Of a stretch of DNA of 64,000 nucleotides, positions 49,101 to 57,844 are shown in pieces (positions within the stretch are counted from its first letter, which is position 1; each line of letters opens with the position of its first letter). The stretch spans positions 54,213,947 to 54,277,946 of the forward strand of contig JAYGXS010000001.1 in NCBI GenBank assembly GCA_036362985.1. Reading direction: 5' to 3'. The translations under genes and the position numbers were made by a program. The notes beneath the pieces are model-generated. The model did not search any database, was not told where the DNA came from, and saw nothing but the letters and a program-made list of their open reading frames with translations. Source of the stretch: Ligula intestinalis. Its lineage: Eukaryota > Platyhelminthes > Cestoda > Diphyllobothriidea > Diphyllobothriidae.

Positions 49101-52100
49101 TCGAGTTTGTTTGTATTAGTCAATGTGCTGGAACTTTAATTGTGTTCTCTACTAGCAACTGATCTGAAATCCGAATTTAGCGACCTTAATACAGTTCTTA
49201 TTTATGGTTGCATTGAGCGTAGTTAATACAGTCAAATTCACCTATGTGTAATACAAGTATAGGGATTGCATGAAAACGTGACAGTACTTGCTATTCATGG
49301 TTAGCTATTTTGACTACCTGCTTGATATTCTTTTTACTTTTTGACCTGTAGGTGTGCTGTTGGTGAGCATCACTTTTGGTATCGCTGCTCGAAAAGCCGG
49401 TGAGCACGGAAAAGCCTTTTTGGATCTGTTCAAATCACTTTCAGAGGTGGTACTGAAACTCGTACGCGCATGTCTGTTGTAAGTGTGCCTTCATCATAAC
49501 TCACCGCAGAGTGCGTTGCTTCCAAATGCAGGAACCTAGTGGTATTCGCGTAAATTGCATTATCCCGGAATGCACTGATGTGCCAGTGACTAATTCTGGA
49601 CCTACTGTTTCTTATCTCCCAGGCTGTAGATCAGTTGCTTCTTTCAAATTAACAAGTTTACGATTTCGTTTGCATGCAAGAAAAAATAACCTGCAACAAC
49701 CAGTAGATGCACATGGATGTTTAGATGTGTTCAGTGTTAAGGTCGCTGTTTTTTACTATAAACTGCGATTGTGAGTCGTGGCTTCCGTGCAGCAATTACG
49801 GTATTCACTGAGAAACACACGGTGTCAGTGGGACGGAAAAATACTTGACGCTATAATTTCTGGTTGATAATACCCAACATTATCCATGATTGACGATTTT
49901 GGACTGATAAATGGCAAGACATTTTTCGGTCAATTTCATCTGCGTAAACATAGTTCATTAGTGGATTTGGATCGCTACAATATGCTACGTGTACTAGACA
50001 TTTTTCCGGTTAACCCTTTGCTACTGTTGTGAGTGATGGACTGAACATGTGGAGTTTGAGCGAATACTGAGGGTAGTTGACCACGGCTTTATTAGGACCA
50101 TACTTTCAGGAAAATATACTGATCTCCAAAGAGAAATTCTGCACTTACATTGATGACTTCGAGGAAAGACGACTGTGGTTGTTTGGCTATGTTCCTGCTC
50201 GTGTAGCGGTCCAAGCAGAGTTTGTGCTTACTGATACGATTATCAGGCCAAGTCCGGGGTTGGTGGTTAAAAAAAGCTGATGTTGACTGCTTTCAGTTGT
50301 ACCCGAGAGTCTGACTATGTGTCAGTGTTGTGAGCTGTGATAGGGACAGCTGCTTTTAGACGACTGAAGCGAGTTCAAGTGGTTTGCTATTGGCGTGTTG
50401 CATTGCCCGAAGGGGCTGCCGCCTGTAGAGTTACATGGTGCATCCGTTAATGGGGGGTGGCCGTTCAAGTGGCACTCAGGAAGCCTTGACTGTTTTGGGG
50501 ACGCGCTATTGCCCACGTGAGTATGCGAGTTAAAGTCGATCAGGGGTTTTAAGGTCAGCTGGTCTAAGGCAGCGGCCTCCTACGCATAACCTTGAGGCAG
50601 TTTGCATTGAACAAAGAAGCCGGGTAGCGTTATCGGCCGTATGCCAAAGTCGTCAACATCACGGGTTCAGGGTTGTTAGCCTAGTGAAGCGCTGTTGTCC
50701 ACACGGAGACGTCAAAAAGAAGGTTACTCAAAATGGTGTTCGATATGCTGTGCAAGCGTTTCTTGTTCTCTAATATTCCATTTCCGTAATTCGAGGAAGG
50801 GGAAGACCGGGTTTCCCATATCCACTGCCGCAGCTAGTCCCACCCAGGGAGGCATTATTTGTGATATCATGGAAGCCAACTAAGCGAGGCATGACTACAG
50901 CTCTACTATGCACAGTCAAGTATAAACCCCACACTTTTCTAAAAGGAAAAACTCTAACGATGACTTTCCTTGAGGAGTAGTTTGAGATAGATTATCATGG
51001 TACCGTGCAGACTGAGCAATGCGCTGTTCTGTTTGGTGAGTACCCCAAATAGAGTCCTTCGTAAACTGCTGTATATGGGCCAAGTCGCAAAACCGTGACA
51101 CAACATGTCACAAAAGTCAACAAATTGAAGTTAATGAAACATGCACAATTATGTGCACTTTAGTAGACCATCTTGTGATTGTGTTCACTAGCATGTGGCC
51201 TGTTAGGCGTCTAATAGGAGTAACAATTGGGCTATAGAAGCGAGTACTAGGACCCGTACTTTATCCATTCAATATTTCGGAACTCATTATCAGAGACAGT
51301 AGCAGAAACAGGTAGACCGTATACAGGGCATTGCAGTATTGATAGGATAGGGATGCTATGTTACTGCATACCTATGACATTTAATGGCTCCTCCTTTATT
51401 GAGAGTAGTTGCCCGCTTGTGCGTTACTTACTCGAGGACCTGCGCGCGGGTGGTGTCCTGCTGAGGTTTTAGTCCTCGTGCTGCATTTTGGCGTAATGCT
51501 CGGTGGCCATCTGGCTCACCCCCACTGGCCATGGAAGGTAGAATGGCCCAACATTTATCACCACTTTCTTTCTTTCTAGGGGCACTCCTGTGGGCGTTGC
51601 CTTCATGATTGCAGGCGCCGTATTGCGTGTCGACAATATCAAGGCAACCTTCTCGAGTCTGGGTATGTTTATAGTAACTGTTACCGCAAGTCTGGGCATT
51701 CTCTTCTTCTGCTGCCTCATCCTGTTTGTGGTCGTCACCAGACGGAACCCTTTGGGTTTGCTTCGGGTCTCGATCAAAGCATGGTTTATTAGTTTCGCCA
51801 CTACAAGTCCGTAAGTTCTATTCCAAAATAAGCCCCTTAGCGCAATCACAGGCGTGGTCCGCCATTTTTCTGTTCTTTTGATGTTTAAAAGCTGTCAAGG
51901 CAATGCTATGTTATTACCCAAAACCACGAATTAGCCAGTCACAAAAAATTGTGGATTCTAATGTTGATAAGTTGAAGATGTGCTACACTGTTGCAAGGTA
52001 ATAATGCGTTGCAAGGGTAGGTTATATAAGCCCCATAGCCACCATATACATCAGGATCTTTTAAAATGTAATGATTTTTATGGCAATTTTAGTGGGTGGA

Positions 52101-55100
52101 CCGTCGCCGCGGAGAAGCAGCAAAACGTGCCCAAATGTATTCTTTTAGGCAGCTGTGTAGCAAGGAAATTTAGAGTGCTGTTAAAAAACTATAACAAAAA
52201 GCAAATTTTAATAACCAAAAAGAATTCAAATAAGAAAAACCATAATATAACAAGACTGTGTATGTCATTACTTAAATGTAATAGTCAGCACAAAAGAGCC
52301 TCCTGCTCAGTTCTATGAAATAATTAACCAATTAAGACCAAACTATGCATTTTAAACCCTTGGGCTTACATAAACTTTTCTTATCATATACTTTGAAATA
52401 AATAAAAAGAGCCCATTGTTAAAGCGAGGGTTAAAACCAACATTTTAAAGTGGACTTGGGGAAAATGGCCTTACATAAAATTTTGCAGCTGCCAAACCAA
52501 GAGTTATGAAACTAACCGATGGTTCTAAACTTTTGGACGAAAATTCTGCAAACACGTCCCTGGAATCAGTACTGGATGCACTGCCATAACTCATCGTTCG
52601 CTTAGGAAGAAGATTGTAGTCTCCAAGGAATCGTTGGTGAAGCTAAGATTTCAATTAACACCTGTTGCAATTATGTGCAAATTTACCCATGAATGTGACA
52701 TACGAAGCTATAACGTCATATCATAGCGGCAGAAAAAACGGTCAAAGTTTCTCAACATTGATATTAAAAGGCCACAGCCAAATCTCCCATTATTCCTATT
52801 TACTTCCACTAGGCACAACCCAATTGATGTATATATTATGACATTTAAATAGGTTCATGCAAACTGCTTAACTAGCATACTATTCAATTGTTTTAATATG
52901 TATATTTTTCACATCTCACTTACAGAGTTGTTGCAATACCCGAAATGTATGCAGGCTGCGATGACTATAAAATGACCCAATCAACTTCGCGATTTGGCTG
53001 TCCACTGGCTAGTGCTCTAAAAGCAGACGGTCCTGCTGCCTTTATTGCTTGTGCGGTGCTTTTTGTGGCTCAGACAGGAACCACACCCATTTCATCCGGA
53101 ACAATCGTCGTCATATGGTAAGAAGAGCTTGCAGCACATATGCGGTTGCACGTCATCAAATGAGTTAAAATAAACCTAAGAGCTTTTGAACAGTCATTCA
53201 CCCCCCTTTCTAAAGTGGCATTTCTTAGGGATGCAAAAATGAGTATAACTTATTGTAGGCTGGAAAAGTCCTTAATGTTGCTGTATTATATACTTTTAGG
53301 CTACTAACATCAGTATCCGTTCTGGCAATCCCTCCTATCCCGAGTGCCAGTATTGTTATTACCATGACAATTCTCTCTTCAGTCGGTGTATCCACATCAA
53401 GTACAGCCTACCTGTATACCATTGATTGGCTTCTGTAAGTATTTTGCACCGTTTTCTTCTATATAGCCAAAATATAAAAGTTCTCTTATATGCGCAACAG
53501 TCTATTAAAAAACCCAGCTCAGTTCAGTGCTTTATGCAACTGTTCTGGTGACATGACCATAGGTCAAATGGATACGAGTTTTGCGAAAATTCCTATGTCA
53601 AGATTTTTTTTGAAAAACGAATGTTAACAACAATTCAGTTGCAATTACATGGACAATGAAAGCATAATAGTAAGTCAGGATTTATAAGTGTCTTATGGTT
53701 AATACTCTTCGTTCTTCCATTGCCTGCATGGCAAGCTCGGCGTGTTGAGTTCATTGGGACTGGGAAGAGGGAGACGTTGGGCAGGCTGGGAGCAATGTTC
53801 ATAAGTCTACTGTCCGGAGTAAACAACTGTCATCAGGAGTTGGGCAATATGCAATCACAACCTGACGTCGGCGTCAGCCACGGCAACGAAAGTGCATGTA
53901 TTCGCGTCTCATGAGAGCATAGCACTGGATTCACTAGCCGAATAGCCACTACGTCAGCTGCTGCCTTCAGCCATTGGCGTACGCCCTTAAAGAATTTGGC
54001 TGGTGTCTGGTAAGCAATCTGAAAGGCTTTGTTTGGGTCGACTCGGTCATTTTGTCGACAAATTGTGTGCGGATAAAACTCGAAATCGATCTAGTTCACT
54101 CTTAACCAGCCATGCGCGCATATGTTAATGCACCCTCATTTCCAGGTCCTGCGGTGTTTGGCCGCTGTATCCACTCCATAGTGAGGGAGTAAAAATACAA
54201 TGAGTTGGCCATCAACTGAAGTCAGTCTTTACCTCCCAAACGTAGGACGGAAGAGTTCTTAAAGAGTACACGTAAGTGAAATAGGGGGTAAACCACTTGT
54301 GCTCGCTGTCTTCAGACGTCGGCTCATCAGATCGCTTGCTGCGCCACCTTAGAGTTGATCACAAATTCGTCTTGAGAGTTCTGCCATCAGACTTAAATAG
54401 AGTGGGTTTTTATTTTATTTCGTCTAGTTATTGGTACTTTTCTGAAAGTTCTCAGTTAACGCCTAATGTGTGGTTTTCAGTTGCAGCCTGATCCTCCTTA
54501 TTATGTAAAAGGAGAAACTAAAACAGACTCAAATAAAAACCAAGTGCTTTTGACACCCTCTCCAACATCTTTTAGTGTCTGGTATGAGAAACAGCATGTA
54601 GAAGACATATGCTACCGAGTGTATACGAGACCATCACTTTGGCATAAACTTCAGTTCACCTAGACATAGATAAGCATTTCTAGTCGCTTAATAGCTCCAC
54701 CGTCTCGAACTTGGTCATCCCCTTATTGCTCATCTGCTTACCTCACTTCTGTTTATCTTTTGTAAATTTGTCTTTGTATTACCCTCTTTCAAATGTTTGT
54801 CACGATTAACCCTAATTGGAAAGACGTGCAGCTGATCCGTGAAAGAGAATCATTGCATGACGCAAGTTTAGGATTCCCATGCGAAAAAAATAATTAGTCT
54901 GAAACACAAGGGCATTAAAGAGCTCTGAGGGGTGCAGTATTCGTTGAATTTTTTTCATCGTGTAGCCACATATATGGATTTCGAGCCATCAATTTACGAG
55001 TATTCCTGATGAATTTACCTAATTGCAACGACAATTGTTTAGGCCACCTTGTCTGAGTATTTTGTCACCGAGCTTTCACGGCTACTTATAATACCATGCA

Positions 55101-56855
55101 CGACAGCCATTTGAAACTGCTTCCGCTCTTCATTGACGCCACGGTCTCGGTGAAAGCATTTAATCTGCCTAGGAATGTTTCTGCACTCCTTTGTGGAGGT
55201 CGTTACGTTTAGTGATCCACTGCGGTTAGACGGAAGGAGGTTGACACGTTCCTCACCTCACTTGGTATCGGTCTCTTGCAGCAGCACTCTGTCAGGTGAA
55301 TAAGAACTTCTGCGTTAACTTTTTATTTTATTGCCGGTGCATAATTAAGTATTCGACCCGAGATTGTTTCCTGGCTGCAGCAGTGTCACGTGCTGAGATA
55401 GTGTGAAACATAAGGCCAGATATGTAGCCAAAAGACGGCTTGGCATACACCCTCTCGCATGCATCACCCCTTTCCCTGAGCAAGTTGGGCGCTTTCCCAC
55501 CTTCACTGCAGGATAATTTAGCATTATTCATCATAACTTAGTCGGGACGCCGTTTTACAGTAATATGCGCCTTCCCGGTCACTGGTCACTGGGCGATAGC
55601 TCGTAGGCCTTCAATGTCCCCTGTTGGAGGGCTTGACAAACCAAATAATAGAGGAAGAAAGCTTATGCGCCACCTGACCGAGCAGCCCTTGGTTACTGAG
55701 GTTTTCTGCACCTGCCTTGATGTATAACCATCGTCATGACAGCGACGGAGGTGGGAATTTATCCCATTTTGGCGGCTTCTTCGGACTTTACTTCCAACCT
55801 CCAAACGGCCATTTTGGTGTTTGCGCGCTCACGTTTGCAGCCATTGGCCGGTTTCTTTGACACAATTAGGAAAAGGGGACAAGGGTCGATAAGGCTGGTA
55901 ACGCGGGGATGGTCTGGGGGATCCAGTCTAAGAAAGGATAAAGAGAGTGCAGACAAGTGACAGTGTGTCGTGCTAGACGTGGGGCCTGCATGAGGTTCTT
56001 TTGTGACAACAAAAACGGCTTCCTCAACCTGTTAGCAGACACTGACCTAGGGACTTTGCATAGTTTGGTTGGACCTTATAAATGACCTTGAAGGCTTCGT
56101 TGGGGTCCCGAATCAACAATGTAGCCGAAAATGGCACTGCTTTTGTCCTTCACTTCACCTTTTTTCAGCGATGCCGAGGGTGTGATCGCGTATTCTTTTA
56201 GATAAGCGCCGACTTGTCAAACCGATACAACCTGTTCCCCAGGATTATGTAAATGAGTATATGCAAATGGGGGTAGTCTGAGGTGGGAATCTATTCTTAC
56301 CTTCCCCATGCAGCAGCAGCAGTCAAGGACGGAACCTCTCACCGCGGCTATTGACGATGAGGCCGACACAAGGCAGAGCGGTCAGGCTCAGTCTGACAGT
56401 CAAAATTGGTCACCTGCATATCAGGCGAAATACGCCAAGTGCTGAGAATTCTGTACAGAAACATACTGGCTCGGAAGACAGAAAGTTGAAATCGTTACTT
56501 AAAACATCAGAACGCAAACTAATATTTTCCTCTGGATGCTCCTTCTTCTCCTGCTTCTTTTAAAATACTAAGTTGGAATCAAATTTTTATTATTAGAGTT
56601 GCAAGTCACCCTAGGTCTATTGCAAACCCGTCAGCCAAGCGGAAATAGTCCAGCAAAGCTATAATTGCAGGTGCATTTTAAAAACGACCGGCGATAACGA
56701 GGCTTTTTTCTTTTTATTTCAACAGAGACCGCTTCAGGTCTGGCCTATCAACTCTTAGTTCAATGTATGGCGTGGCAATAGTGGACCATGTTTCGCAGAA
56801 GCGCAAACAAAAGAAATTGGATTTGGACACAAACATGGACTTTACCTACTTTTGA
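33951..56855 (+). CDS. SLC1-family (EAAT-like) transporter, 11 exons, divergent
   Basis: Coding exons: 33951-34173, 36217-36291, 41086-41208, 41828-41918, 42557-42599, 48338-48422, 49352-49478, 51580-51810, 52926-53117, 53300-53434 and 56727-56855. All introns are GT-AG and phases match up to the last exon. The product, about 485 residues, is slightly short for EAATs. Family marks: TM1 NLFMLLILAGVLAG, TM2 LTILPLIVSNLIV, GLDPKEQG before TM3, NMFPDN, a loop with NRT and NAS glycosylation sites, TPVGVAFMIAG, a TRRNP basic turn and IDWLLDRFR in TM8. SLC1 proteins move acidic or neutral amino acids with sodium. Here the HP1 tip is ATTSP not SSSS, NMDGT is KADGP, HP2 is IPPIPSA, and the TM8 Asn and second Asp are Ser. 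Canonical glutamate and Na transport is doubtful. The terminal exon reads into TAG at 56779 unless one base is missing near 56760. Introns hold PLEs and SINEs. Confidence 0.85.
34250..34650 (-). repeat. HHR-bearing tRNA-SINE unit, inverted copy (intron 1)
   Basis: On the - strand it runs from the 3' half of a hammerhead-like motif (about 34650-34627), through a tRNA-like head (A-box TGGCTCAGTGG, rc of about 34425-34435), to a second motif at 34336-34284. It therefore spans about one monomer between two predicted cleavage points. It is the mirror of the + strand array that begins at 34627. Confidence 0.6.
34284..34336 (-). ncRNA. Hammerhead-like motif (left)
   Basis: On the - strand: ACUCUGA, CCGAUGA, A, GGGU-AAUC-ACCC, A, GAAA, UACGCGUA, UU, then UCAGAGU. 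Stem I (ACUCUGA with UCAGAGU, 7 bp), stem II (4 bp) and a short stem III all pair. The core has C at the U4 position, which should weaken catalysis. The A15.1-U16.1 pair and the cleavable H17 are present. Confidence 0.5.
34651..34700 (+). ncRNA. Hammerhead-like motif (middle)
   Basis: CCGAUGA, a weak stem II, GAAA, UACGCGUA, UC, UCAGAGU. The 5' strand of stem I is replaced by sequence of the inverted copy, so stem I would form poorly here. Confidence 0.4.
34987..35038 (+). ncRNA. Hammerhead-like motif (right)
   Basis: ACUCUGA, CCGAUGA, A, GGGUUAUCACAC, AAAA in place of GAAA, UACGCGUA, UC, UAAGAGU. Stem I pairs for five of seven positions. The lost G12 makes this copy the least likely to cleave. 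Confidence 0.4.
35210..36216. other. SLC1 intron 1, remainder
   Basis: AT-rich, with no exon or repeat recognised. A normal acceptor (TTTCACTTCAG) closes it at 36216. Confidence 0.5.
36217..36291 (+). CDS. SLC1 gene, exon 2
   Basis: Encodes MPGTIYIRLLQLTILPLIV and SNLIV. This is the TM2 segment with the P-G-x-x-x-x-R start and LPLI(V)S of the family. 75 bases, phase 1 in and out. Confidence 0.85.
36292..37490. other. SLC1 intron 2, proximal part
   Basis: No repeat was identified with confidence. Short frames at 36736-36972 and 37286-37555 are unrecognised. Confidence 0.4.
37495..38400 (-). pseudogene. Penelope-like element PLE-C, 3' half
   Basis: From 38400 on the - strand: the linker block SNHPIAHKQS (shared in form with PLE-A SNHPISHKRS), then YLFTLFSTNAYPREFVCRCM (38217-38158), a frameshifted GIY-YIG region near 37980-37850, and the C-terminus at 37834-37607 (KFAMHTVETEHQFSWDKTC, then YKKGREFLEAMNSDESC). 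The end at about 37500-37560 has GAAGACGACC and GTCGAAA, again a hammerhead-like layout. It is a third PLE family, distinct from A and B. Its C-terminus matches the + strand fragment at 63300-63521. Several stops make it non-functional. Confidence 0.7.
38500..38605 (-). repeat. SINE copy, - strand
   Basis: CCATATCCAACTCAGGTCAT and the following 60 bases are the reverse of the tail-to-head join of the SINE family. The head is degenerate. Confidence 0.4.
38690..38960 (+). repeat. SINE copy, + strand
   Basis: Head: CCATGACTCAATGGTTGAAC as A-box region and GGCTGGTTCGAGCCTC as B-box. The tail has lost its middle; the distal part is CTAGCTGCTTTGCGAATGCT through GGGCAAGCGCTCATCCACC. Confidence 0.55.
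39345..39480 (-). repeat. SINE copy, - strand
   Basis: The reverse of the tail (GTCAGCCAGTCATACCCAAT and GGTGGTGCACCACC) is followed by a tRNA-like head. It is paired head to head with the next copy. Confidence 0.55.
39500..39665 (+). repeat. SINE copy, + strand
   Basis: B-box region GCGGTTTCGAGCCTC, then GCACCTGAGATTGGGTATGA and ACCAGAAATGGCCGTTCCAG. Together with the 39345-39480 copy it forms another inverted SINE pair in intron 2. Confidence 0.6.
40195..40480 (-). repeat. PLE-B end with decayed hammerhead
   Basis: The - strand matches 33080-33180: AAATGTAATGGCCTGATAGG, a long T/A run, then CCTACGTATGCTCG. The core is CUGAUAG and GAAA has become AAAA, so the motif is dead. Confidence 0.5.
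40481..41085. other. SLC1 intron 2, distal part
   Basis: No feature recognised. The acceptor region ATGCTTCAAATGCAG precedes exon 3. Confidence 0.4.
41086..41208 (+). CDS. SLC1 gene, exon 3
   Basis: Encodes VIAGLDPKEQGTSSLI and a TM3 segment ending SVVIVPG. The GLD..G and PG marks are family features. 123 bases, phase 1 in and out, donor GTAAGA. Confidence 0.85.
41828..41918 (+). CDS. SLC1 gene, exon 4
   Basis: Encodes a Ser/Thr/Asp-rich stretch ending in DVFSDLIL, corresponding to the D-x-x-x-D-L-I before NMFP in EAATs. The donor GTAAGA at 41919 leaves phase 2. Confidence 0.75.
42071..42105 (+). repeat. Short tandem repeat, 12-bp unit
   Basis: TTCAGAAAGCAT-like unit, about three copies, within intron 4 of the SLC1 gene. 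Confidence 0.7.
42557..42599 (+). CDS. SLC1 gene, exon 5
   Basis: A 43-base exon encoding NMFPDNIIGMCIYQ. The NMFP(D/E)N motif is diagnostic for animal SLC1. The acceptor (CATTTTCTTTTCAG) is strong, and the donor GTAAAC leaves phase 0. Confidence 0.85.
42600..44240. other. SLC1 intron 5, proximal part
   Basis: No repeat or exon recognised. The frame at 44055-43813 (-) is unassigned. Confidence 0.4.
44241..44832 (-). pseudogene. PLE-B endonuclease C-terminus, left arm of a large inverted repeat
   Basis: On the - strand, 44852-44538 encodes KSEKRSISSSIFAHLIDTNH, then VDARKAFQIIYQAPTHYSKG, the C-terminal half of the PLE-B GIY-YIG region, and ends in ALCCQKT. The remaining part to 44241 is 3' untranslated sequence. 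It is nearly identical to the right arm at 45073-45664. The domain's N-terminal catalytic finger is missing from this arm. Confidence 0.75.
44985..45664 (+). pseudogene. PLE-B endonuclease, right arm of the inverted repeat
   Basis: From about 44998 on the + strand: ACSCGAGYIGRTRTRLEKRV, then REHTPTWLAKSEKRSI, a stop, then AHLIDTNHQVDARKAFQVIY. It therefore carries the GIY-YIG finger that the left arm lacks. From 45073 to 45664 it mirrors the left arm. Only a few substitutions separate the arms, which points to recent duplication or gene conversion. It lies in SLC1 intron 5. Confidence 0.75.
45665..48337. other. SLC1 intron 5, distal part
   Basis: A 146-codon frame at 45836-46276 (+) has no splice context or family resemblance and is treated as chance. 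The rest is AT-rich. A strong polypyrimidine tract (TCCTTTTTTTCTTCCCGTAG) ends at exon 6. Confidence 0.45.
48338..48422 (+). CDS. SLC1 gene, exon 6
   Basis: Encodes TKTEYQYKYSNRTVPVKS, then VVNNASTNLI. This is the variable extracellular loop between the TM4 segments and is Asn-glycosylatable at NRT and NAS. The donor GTATGC at 48423 leaves phase 1, joining to exon 7 as Asn-Leu-Ile-Gly, which matches the N-x-L-G of EAATs. Confidence 0.7.
48423..49351. other. SLC1 intron 6
   Basis: No repeat recognised. The acceptor TTTTTGACCTGTAG ends at 49351. Confidence 0.4.
49352..49478 (+). CDS. SLC1 gene, exon 7
   Basis: Encodes GVLLVSITFGIAARKAGEHG and KAFLDLFKSLSEVV: TM4c with the cytoplasmic turn and TM5. 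Donor GTAAGT, phase 2. A damaged inverted copy lies at 57595-57720. Confidence 0.85.
49479..51225. other. SLC1 intron 7, proximal part
   Basis: No repeat was assigned. Frames near 49511-49774 and 50077-50280 are unrecognised. Confidence 0.4.
51230..51500 (-). repeat. PLE-A 3' end, decayed
   Basis: Reading against the + strand: ATTATCAGAGACAGTAGCAG, GCATTGCAGTATTGATAGGA and CTGCATACCTATGACA match the 3' region of copies 4 and 5 (18640-18760, 20320-20370). The terminal motif is degenerate. It lies about 80 bases before SLC1 exon 8. Confidence 0.55.
51580..51810 (+). CDS. SLC1 gene, exon 8
   Basis: Encodes GTPVGVAFMIAGAVLRVDN, TM6, FVVVTRRNPLGLL and the start of HP1, ISFATTSP. Canonical EAATs have four Ser at the HP1 tip; here it is Ala-Thr-Thr-Ser-Pro. 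231 bases, phase 2, donor GTAAGT. Confidence 0.85.
51811..52925. other. SLC1 intron 8
   Basis: AT-rich. The 112-codon frame at 51980-52318 is basic and unrecognised and is probably chance. Confidence 0.4.
52926..53117 (+). CDS. SLC1 gene, exon 9
   Basis: Encodes VVAIPEMYAGCDDYKMTQ, then FGCPLASALKADGPAAF and TM7b, ending TIVVIW. It aligns to [33 protein letters not shown] of the family. N-M-D-G-T has become K-A-D-G-P: the Asp is kept, while the Na-binding Asn and the Thr are lost. Confidence 0.8.
53300..53434 (+). CDS. SLC1 gene, exon 10
   Basis: Encodes LLTSVSVLAIPPIPSASIV, then MTILSSVGVSTSS and YTIDWLL: HP2 and the start of TM8. The HP2 loop G-A-A-G-I/V-P-Q-A-G-L of the family is replaced by A-I-P-P-I-P-S-A-S-I. 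135 bases, phase 2. Confidence 0.8.
53640..54290 (-). pseudogene. PLE-B 3' fragment, copy in SLC1 intron 10
   Basis: The - strand of 54290-53920 gives fragments of the PLE-B endonuclease C-terminus, and of the VDPNKAFQI and LVNPVLCSH type blocks, with several shifts and stops. The non-coding remainder (53960-53640) matches 3590-3225. It is a dead 5'-truncated copy. Confidence 0.6.
54291..55955. other. SLC1 intron 10, middle part
   Basis: No gene or repeat assigned. Frames at 55328-55960 on both strands are unrecognised. Confidence 0.4.
56020..56260 (-). pseudogene. PLE-B endonuclease fragment
   Basis: On the - strand: a decayed finger region, then RDPNEAFKVIYKVQPNYAKS, close to DPNEAFRVIYKVPPSYPK at 11998. 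Stops before this block. A small remnant in SLC1 intron 10. Confidence 0.6.
56727..56855 (+). CDS. SLC1 gene, terminal exon with frame problem
   Basis: After acceptor TATTTCAACAG the frame gives DRFRSGLSTLS and then, as read, QCMAWQ and TAG at 56779-56781. One base further along, MYGVAIVDHVSQKRKQKK continues the family alignment to a TGA at 56853-56855. A single missing base near 56757-56762 explains both. TM8 Asn and the second Asp of the family (R-T-x-x-N-x-x-G-D) are Ser here. Confidence 0.65.
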   Translation, partial: DRFRSGLSTLSSMYGVAIVDHVSQKRKQKKLDLDTNMDFTYF

Positions 56856-56859
56856 ACAT

Positions 56860-57230
56860 TTTGTCGTCAGAATCGTTCAGAGAAAGCTTTTGTGAACCCC
56901 AAAAGAAGAACTTTCACCCCACAGCCTCAATGTTATTGTATTTTGCACACAACTGTTTGACTCAACCTGGAATTCGGTGATTTGGCTTATTTCCTGGGAT
57001 GAGGATTTTTTGAATGATCACTTGGCACAGGGAGACTTGTAAATGGTAAACAGCATGAGGAATTATTTAGTCCTGCTGACATCAGTGACGTGAGGAGAAG
57101 GAGGGTGATGCTGAGTCTTTTGAGCACTAGCTCACCACGCTCTTGCGGTTAAGGTGTGTAGATTAAGCTTCAGGTCCTGAAGATGAATATTAGGGTGGTA
57201 GTTAATGATATACACTTTGCGCGTGCTTAC
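56860..57230. other. SLC1 3' flank; no gene recognised
   Basis: It probably includes the 3' UTR. No exon 9 copy was seen for the inverted pseudogene that begins next. Confidence 0.4.
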
Positions 57231-57720
57231 GGGCTGGTTGTTGCAAAGCTGATGAACTAGACTCATCCGATATGGCATAGGAAGCCAAAGAGTTTCAGAA
57301 GACTGACCGCCCATACACAATTAGACACCGAGACCCATTGTCCCCGCAAGAAAAAAAACATGCCCAAGCCTGCAAAGGCTGCTTTAACGTAGCTGACATT
57401 CCTAATGGCGGCGGCGATCATGAAAGCAACTCCGACGGGTGTGCACCTGTAGAGATTCGGATACACTCCTGATTAGATTATGTTCTTGAATGTTACGCGG
57501 TTTTGTATGTGAAATTTTTCCACTATCATAATAGCTAAAGATCCGCATGGCTACATGTGCAATAAATCCTAGTCTTCTATTAAACCGAACTTACTGCAAA
57601 AATACTTGCACCAGTTTGAGATCGACATCAGCGAGGGACTACAAAAGTCCAAAGGGAGTTTCCCAACGACTCCGGCCTTTCTCGCTGCCACGCCGAATGC
57701 GATAGACGTGAGGAAGACGC
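57231..57720 (-). pseudogene. Inverted SLC1 pseudogene, copies of exons 7 and 8
   Basis: Exon 7 copy, 57720-57595: GVFLTSIAFGVAARKAG, then a one-base loss and a TAG, after which SLADVDLKLVQVFL resumes in the other frame. Exon 8 copy, 57446-57231: CTPVGVAFMIAAAIRNV, GLGMFFF, then TGA and TAG, and a final FISFATTSP in frame. Both copies keep acceptor and donor (GTAAGT and GTAAGC) in the same phases as the gene; the intron between them is only about 148 bases. The shared ATTSP shows that the copy descends from the same diverged lineage. A weak match to exon 6 lies at about 57840-57774. It lies tail to tail with the SLC1 gene. Confidence 0.75.
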
Positions 57721-57844
57721 CTGTGATATGGAGAAATAGTTATGTTGACTTCAAAATTGAGGATGACAGGAAGGTTTTGGATAATGTGGCGGCATCGTTA
57801 CATAACTTATCCCATTTGTTGTTTTTATATACCCGTCTAGTTTA

